Of a stretch of DNA of 64,000 nucleotides, positions 27,501 through 36,500 are shown piece after piece. Both the position numbers and the translations under genes were made by a program. The notes below the pieces were generated by a model. That model saw nothing but the letters and a program-made list of their open reading frames with translations, was not told where the DNA came from and ran no database searches. Source of the stretch: Ampullaceana balthica. Taxonomy: Eukaryota; Mollusca; Gastropoda; Lymnaeidae. The first letter of the stretch is position 1. The number at the start of each line of letters is the position of its first letter. The stretch covers positions 524,246 through 588,245 of the forward strand of contig CALYLW010000341.1 of the NCBI GenBank assembly GCA_944989445.1. The letters run 5' to 3'.

Positions 27501-30500
27501 TAACAGGTGTTTAATTAAAAATAAGAACCATATAAATATAAAGATAGTTTTCCAATGAAAACAGTAATAAAAAAATACATGTCAAATTATTTATATTTTA
27601 ATTTAGTAATAAGTACATGTTGGCTAAGACTAATTCATATTTTAAAAATATATGTACAGAAAGAGAAAATAAAAAGACTACTGGGAATGAAAAGAAATTA
27701 CTTAAGATTTCTGTAAAATTATAAATGTTTACAGTATAAAATTAAATAAATTATATTGTTTCAATCTGATGAGCATTAACTGTTGACCCATATTCTAATA
27801 ATGCAGAGCAAAGATACAGAAACTGTTTTATAAAACTATAAATATGTCATTGTGACTACGAACATGATTTCCAATTTAAAGCTCTCTGATTTTCCTTTTG
27901 TTACTTCTACACATTTTGGTGGTTGTTGAACATAGCACCAAGCACTGAGGAGAAATAAAGACAGACAATTAGTGTCACAATAACCTTTTTAAGCCTCTAC
28001 CCCAAACTTTAAAAAATAAAAATTTGAGCCTTGTGGCATATAAGATTTACCCTTGTACAGTCGAACCCACTTAACTCCAGCTCGGTTAGCTCGACCGACC
28101 CACTAACTCGACGTTTTTTATTGGAACCGCCAAATTCTCTCTTTGTCTTAGCATTTTCTCATCGGCTAATTCGATTTTTCTAAGTCGCCGAAACCTAATG
28201 CCTCGAGCTCAAAAGAGGGCCAAATTCGCAACTTAACGTTGGTTTACCTCGATCCTCGTCGATTCGCCTAGCAATGCACTCTGGCATTTTTAGTTCAAAA
28301 CAGTGTTGACATCTCGCTTTCTTCGAGACTTCCGGATATTGTGTGATTCTACGAAATTTCAATAAAAATTACCGGATGTTTTGCGTGTGTGAATTATTAG
28401 TTCGACGTGTATCCATGGAGTATGTATTCACCAGAGGTACTGGAAAATCGCGTCAGAGGTCGTTAATCGTCATTATTTCGCAGTGCATGTTATATTATTT
28501 ATTATTAAACTTAATTCATTTTCTGATGCATTAATCATTTTATTTTTTAAGATAAACGAATATCTTTAGAAATGAAAATAAAAGTTTGTATCGAGAATCG
28601 ACGGTGGTTTTTATATAATTAAATAAAAAATTCTTCTTCTTTTAAAAGTTTGTTTTTGCTTTGTTACCAGTAAGATACGTGATTGTGACTAACACGCGCG
28701 TGACGATGAAATCAAATCATTTTCTTAATATTCCAGTACATGTATATAATATTATTAATATGCACGTCATCACTTTTGTAAGTCGAATTCTGATAATGAA
28801 TGATTTTTTTAAAAATTTGCTTAGACTTAGTTTCCGGCCGAGGTTTAACACACAGCCCACAGTGTGCTGTGATCAACGGTCAAGGCCGCAATAGTTTTAT
28901 TTATATTACAAGTTTGATTGACTGAGGAAATTCGAGAGCGCTCTGATAGTAACAGATATCCTGCACGTCCAAAAGCATTAAACTTAAAATTACCATATTG
29001 ATTTGTTTTTGTTATTTTTAAATTTGCTGATTTGACGGCAAACGCGAGCGGCTGTGACATGCCATGCCACACGCGGCATGGGGCGAGGCGAGGCGAAAAA
29101 TTTGACCTTTTAATGCATGCGCAGACAATTATAAACTGGTAACTTTTTTTTTATTAAATGGAATCGAAACATGACAGAGACGTAATCAAAGTCCTTTACT
29201 TCGGCATAAATATATATATATATATATAAAAATTGCCGATTAGTCATAACTTTTCCCGACTTTCAAGGCCGAGAAATTTTTTTAAAGAATTCCCCACTTT
29301 TTCCCGTTTTCCTGAGTGGGAACCATGGTTATATTTAAATTTTAAACGGTCCTTAAAAACGAACGGTCATTAGAACCTTAGGAAAGAGTGAAGAAATATT
29401 AGGGTTCCGATACAGATTCCGATTAATCATCCCATCACTAATTAACGCTCACTAATTAATCATGTTTAAAAAGAAATTTCAAGCACATGTTAATATTTTG
29501 CAGCCATATTGGTTTTCGTTTTAACTCGATCATCGGTTATCTCGACGCCATTTTTCATACCCCAACGCCGTCGACTTAACCAGTTTCGACTGTATTTATA
29601 ATTACAGAAATTTCAACTCATTTTTTTTTATTAACGGCCATAACACGCCAGTATTTTAGAAAAATGTTGAGGTAAAAGTGCATTCTATATACTTCCTTAT
29701 TAAACAAAATGTAATTGTCCATAAGTTCAAGTTGACTTCAGTAGCAAGAAACTTATAATTTAAACAGTTTAGGAAAAATAGATTTAGTTATTATTTCATT
29801 GGCAATGGTTCCAGGCACTAACTTTAAGTATCACAGGGATATTGGCCTATACGGCTAAAAATTCATAAACCAATAAAATTAGTCCTGAATTTTTAGTGGA
29901 ATACTAAAAAAACATACTTTTCTGTATACTTAAGTCAATATCCTTATTTGAAAATAAAAATATTAGTGGTACAACAAATTCAAAATAGAAAGTTTTTTAC
30001 ACTAGAGACATCATACTTCTCTTTTATGATTAATTCCAAATCTCTACAGAGCTTTTTTCCATGTTCAGAAAGCATCCAGCAGCTGATTCCTTCTGATGTC
30101 AGCTCACAGGCTTTTTTTAAGCTAATAGAAAATTTAAACCCACATTATTATTTTATAATGAAATTTATTTATGCACTCTACTTGGACAAAAAGTATTTTG
30201 TAACCATTTACTCCCTGTGGAAACCAACTGAGATTTTTTTCCAATGTCCTAAGCCTGATATATTGTGCTGTATTTTCAGAGCACCTGTGAATCAGAACTA
30301 AACCTAAAACAGTGCATCAGTATGGGAAATATAGTAGATAGAAAAAATATAACTTTATAATCAATTTGGTATTAAAACTAGGGCTGTTAAGAATTAATTT
30401 AAATTTAATAGTTAACTTTTGAAAAATTAACGATTAATTAATCGTTAATTTTGATTAAAGCCAAAAATTAAAATTTATGATGTCAAAAGTAACATTTATT

Positions 30501-33500
30501 AAACGTTCTTGTTGAAAATCTAAATAACACTGGAATGCCTCCTTTATATGTCATCTTTTAAGCAATTACGCAATAAGACAAGTGTGTTGACATTATTTGG
30601 TTCAAGTGATGAGCAAGTCTAATTGACAATATAACCAGCCGAGCTGAACAATCATTCACATCGAACCGAGGTAACTGGTATGCACAAAACGTTCTTGGCA
30701 AGGAATGACAATATAGGATATCGGTGTTCATTAAGTTTCCACCATTGTAGAGGGTTAATGGATTCAGGAACTTTCATCTCCATTTTGTAACGCAGTAATT
30801 CATCAGAAGAGCTGTTGTCATTTTCTGTCTCTGAGTCCATTACTCCATTACTGCCATTAGCTTAATACGCTTTTCATTTGGTTTGATAAGTAGGCGAAGT
30901 GTTAGAAATATGGTAGGCAAACTTTATCAACATTTTGAACATTCCTGTCAGTCAATAGTTTAAAACCAAAATGTTCGTGTAATCTTTAGGAAATTTGTTA
31001 TTATTTATCGGCTGCTATTATTTTTTTTTACTTTTTGACTTCCAATAATTTTTAGCTTACAATGTATGTGATGGGTCGATTAATCGTAAAAAAATAATTT
31101 AATTGTTAAAATTTTTTAACGATTAATCGAGAAATTAATCGTTAATTTCCGCAGCCCTAATTAAAACAACTCTTCTTTTAAAGAAGGTTTCACTTTGAAC
31201 AGCTAAACTTTAGCATTACACTGTTCATGAAAAAATAAATAGGAATTCTTTGTAAATTACAGCATAAATATAATGGTGTTATTGTGGTCGAGCCGCAGGC
31301 CCGCTCGGCTCGGGTACCAAGAGTGGTGGGTTTGAATCTCGGTGAAGGCAGGGGTTTGTTCCTGTGGGTTTGGGTGTCCCCTGATTCCAGCCAGATCAGA
31401 ATGGGTTTCCAGGCACTAGGGCTGGGAAAAGGGCCCCACAATCCCCTCAAAGCCATAGCCTATTCACTTGCTTAAAGTCAGCATGGTCTGTGCGTCCTTA
31501 GGTCTTATAAGTATGTAGGATGCAAGAATCTTCTGCTCAGAAGGATTATCCGTAACACTTATCAAAATTTTTTTTTCAAATTACTCACACAACTTGGAGA
31601 TGCTGTTGGTGATGCTGTATTTTAGTACATATTGCTTCTTTTGCTTTTGGATATTTGATATGTAAAACGGCTTCATGACGTCTCCATTTGGTCATCATTT
31701 CTTGAAGGTAACCACCAAGTTTGTTGAAGCATTCCTTAATATTATGTGGAAATAAATGAAAAACAGGTTTTACAAGAATGTATTAGAATAGATTGGAAAA
31801 ATAAAAATTTTCTATATTCTTTATTAGTAAATCTTGTTGTTTGATTTACATATATAAAAAAAAATAAGAAGAAAATAAGTTTAAAATTTTTATTGGATTT
31901 ACGATATTCCACCCAAAGGATAAATATTTGGTGAAGGAAAAACTAATTGATATGGGGAAAAAAAACTTGATGTACTTTTTAGGGAGATTTATTTAGATGG
32001 TTTTACAAAGAAATATTGAAAATAAAACCTAATAAATGACTCATGAATACATATGAAGTCTCAAATCATATATAGATACATTTAAATTAAATTCTGAATT
32101 GAAATTTTAAATTTAGTTACATTTTTAACTAATCTCATACAAATAAATATCAATTTTAATATTAAATTTAATAAAGTTATATGAAATAAATTTAGGTAAA
32201 ACACACACAAACACATATATATATACATTTTTAATTAACAAGTACCCACAAAAGTTCGAGCATTAAAGTGAGATATTGATGTTTTACAAGTATTGACAAA
32301 GAGCAAATATAAAGCAAACTATTTTCTGTTGCCATGATTTTTTTTTAATTGCTAAGACTTGTGTTTAAAGTGATTACAGTTAAGACTCTCATTGAATTTT
32401 TTTTTAAATTTAATGGGGAAAAAATAAACTAGCTTACTTCAAGAGAATTCAATTCATTGCATCTGATATTATTTTCATTAGGCATTGCTTGGTTGTTCTG
32501 ACTAGATTCAAGATCACCTTCATTTTGTCGAGAAGAAGCTGTTATAAAAATCAAATGGGTCAGTTATTGTAATGAATTATTTTAAATATTATCCTGTAGT
32601 TTTTCATTCACTCCACTGACACAGCATTTGAAACTAATGGTTTGGTAATGAAAAGAAGAAACTTTAAGACAACCTTACAGCCTCAGAGAGAGAATTCAAT
32701 AGTAACCGGGTCACCAGCTACCTTTGCACTAACTGTAGTCAAATATTTTGTGCTGCCATAATCAGTCTCATCTACACACACACAAAGTCAGAATTTACAT
32801 GTATAGAAAATGGATAATTAAAATAGACATAGTCAATTTTGACAGACAAATTAACAAGACTGAAACAAATAGAATTTCAATAAGAGTACTAGTACATTTT
32901 TATTTATCAAACTGGTACTAATTTGAGACAGATACATCAACTTTTGAGATTTCTTCAACATGGAATGAAATAGATATATCAACTTATGAGACTGCTAGAT
33001 CCACTACTTTTTCCAATGTTTAATTAAAACCCGTGTGTTGCTTATTAATAACATAAGTGTCAGCTGTCTATTGGTTATTGTTCTTTACAAGAATTTTATT
33101 TCTGGGATAGAAATATATTCTCAAACTGAAGTTTTGAAACATTTTTTTTTAATGTCATACTTTGTTTTATGGCCCAGCCCCTGATCCAAGGTTTTGTTTT
33201 CTTTGTTCAATAATCATTTATTCCTTTTGTCTTTAAGTTTAACATGTTTGTTTTAAAATAAAGCCAAAGGTACTGTGAGGTAATACAATAAAAAAAAACA
33301 AGGAACCAGTTATCTACATTCTAAATAGATAAATTAATTTATGCATAAAACTAATGCTCTCCAGTTAGAGACTGAACCATTCAGACTGCATCTCTTAACA
33401 CTAGTCAGCTTTTCTTATTGAGTAAGAAAAGTAATTTAAAACATCTGGTAAATACGCTTCCTTTTGATCTAACTGGAAATTAATCATATCCCTTATTAAA

Positions 33501-36500
33501 TCTTAAAATAATCATATATCACATAAAATTTCTAAATATGTTTACATGTAATTTTCTACCTACTTACATGCATTCATGCTTGCTAATATCTGTATTTGCT
33601 GTTTTAACTGTAATGTTATTTTTTAAAATCCCTTATTAGTAATTTTCTTACATTTTGAATCAATTTCTGACATTTAATAGAACTAGAGAAAACAACATCT
33701 AAAATTAATAAACAATTAAATATTACATTAACAATTTTATACCAACATTTAGCTGATACTTTAAAGATGAGTATGTTTAATGCATATTGTAACATGATTT
33801 GAAATAATGGCTATTTTAAAATGTTTATTTTAAATAATGAAATGTAAAATGATTCTTTTTTTTTCAGAAATGAACAAAGATTATCACTAAATCTCCTTTA
33901 CATAACTAAATGTGATAACTAAACTAACATACTAAGAGTAATTTGGAGAGAATAAATTTTATATGAGAAGAACTGATCATTACCAACAAACCAACAATAT
34001 TACCTCTTTGATCTTCTCTTGCATTTCTTTTATTTCTTTTATTTTTTCTTCAAATGTTTGTATAGATTTTTCAAATTCTGGTTCTGAATTTTCCTGGGAA
34101 GTATTTAACTAATTTTTTAGATCAATTTAACAAGATAATTTATTGAAAAAAAAGTCATTTAAAAAAACAAAAAAACTCTTAAAGCAATGAGCAATATCAC
34201 GATAGAAAAATCCATGTTTCAATGATAGAACTTTAATAGCCATTCTTATAACACTATCTAGCCAAAAGTCCTACTTTTAAAGTTTATTTTGTATTTATTT
34301 ACAAGGGGTCCTAGAGTTAAGACGGTGATCCGTTCTTAAGAAGCGTCATAATCCTAATTTCAGTGTAAGTTGGAACATATTAACAGTTAATGACATGAAA
34401 AAGTATTTTAAAAAGAGAAAACACAAGGGAGAGAGAGAGATGGTGTAAACAACCAAAATGGCAAATAAACTGACTGCAAACATAAATTTTTAAAATAAAA
34501 TGTAATGTACGTACAGTGCTATAAAAAATTTAACAGTTAATGACATTAAAAAAAGGTATTTCAAAAGAGAAAACAATTCCTTACCGCAAGGGAATAATAG
34601 GTTTTTAAAAACTTGAAAAAAAAGAGATGGAACGACTCGTAATATTATTTTTATATTTTAATGCAGGTCGGGGGGGAGGGTGGGAGGCATTTGTAACCAC
34701 GAAACAGCATGAGTCAGGACCGTCGTAACCTGAGGACTCCCTGTATTAACTTATTCTATGATAGTTCACTGTACATTCTTGTATTAACGTATAACACAAT
34801 AGTTCACATCATGTTTTTGCATTAACCTATTATTTTTTGTAATAAAATTTTTGGATGATAAACAAAATAAATTATAATCATTAATGAAATTTAGGTTTTA
34901 GATACAAAACAATACTTAAGTATTACCTTCTTTAGAGTAGGAATTGCTATTGCATCTTGGTTTGTCTGACAGTATAATTTATTTTAAAAAACACAATTAA
35001 AAACATTATATAAATAGAAATTTAAAAATCTTCTATTTAGTTATAAAATGCTAACTGCTTAATTGTTTTAAAACATAGAATAAAATTATTAAAATCACAA
35101 ACCTGATTATTTAATTTTATAAGTTTTTATTTCTCTTGAACAATATTTATAAACTATCTAAATCCTCAAATGTTTATAAACATAATTTCGAATTCTTCAA
35201 AACTAAAATTAAAATACGGTAATAAAGTTCATTAAAATGTTTTCAGATGCTTTAAATTTAGTAGATAAAATTTTAACCTTCTGAAAAGCTTATAGAGAGG
35301 AAATATGGTCTTTTTTCTTTTAGGTAAAAAAAAGACAAATTAAAGTAGCTCTTATCTTGCAAGAAAGCTATGATCAGAATTTTTAAACAAACTCATCAAT
35401 TGTGAAACATCAAAAAGTTAAATCCTAATTTTAAAACACTTCTGCCTTTCACTTTCATGACATTTAAGGGTGGGAAATATTTCTGTATAAGTTTAGGTTT
35501 ACAATACAAAGTTAAGGTACCTGATGAAGGGGTGTTCCAGTCAATCCGAGCACTACATCTTGATCTGGGTTTTCAGTCTATGAATAATTATTTGAATTGA
35601 TGTTTTATTTTTACTTAGAAATTATGTATTTACAGCATAAATTATTAAAATGGCAATACAGGAAACAATTGACCCTGGTTTGACTAAGTTATTTTAAAAT
35701 TTGATTATTCTTTGCTTTTTAAAGTATTTATTTCATATGAACTTTCACAGGATCATGCAATGAAGTTTTTCTTTAACACTTTTGTGCAGTTATTATCAAC
35801 AAACAGACGAATTATAATTTCAGAAGTTTGAATGTTTGGTTTGAGATTTAAAAGTAAAATTTCTCACAGTGCAACTTTCAGTGACAACGTTTTAGGAACA
35901 GTTTATTTTAAAAATTGAAATATGCTTGTTTTTTAAGTTTAAGGCATGAAATCATATATACATTTTTCATTTCAGAAGAGCATTTATAACAATATATAAA
36001 ACCATCCTACCCTGGGTACACATTCGTAGAGGTAATTGTATTTCTATTCAGTCCAATTTAGGTAATGAAAGAAAATTAAATTATACCAATAAAGCTGCAT
36101 TTTTAAAACAAATTATCGATATTTAAGTAAATTGTTGTTTTTGCTTAAGAAAAATCATTTTAAAATTGTGATATAGACAATTTAGTTTAAAAAATTAAGC
36201 TATCAAAAGAGAAAGGATCTGGAATAAATTAGATTAGTGGGTGGATGAACTTTAGTCAATAAGTTTGTTTATATACAATTTCTTAACAATGCTAAGAAGT
36301 ATAAAAATAAATTAGCTAATTATTGTGGATTTATACTAATTATTTTTAAATGTTAACACATTTAAAACAATCAATTTTTAAACCTTATTAATTATTAGTT
36401 AACAAAAAGTGTTAATAGGTAAGGGGTCATTAAATAAATTGTAAGCAATAAAATATTTAAGTTTAAATTTTAATTAAAGCTGCAAGTTTTTTCTGTGACG

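Noticed and set aside
29948..30301. 117-codon plus-strand frame
   Set aside because: Lies in an intron of the minus-strand STAT-like gene, AT-rich, no splice signals, motifs or repeat support.
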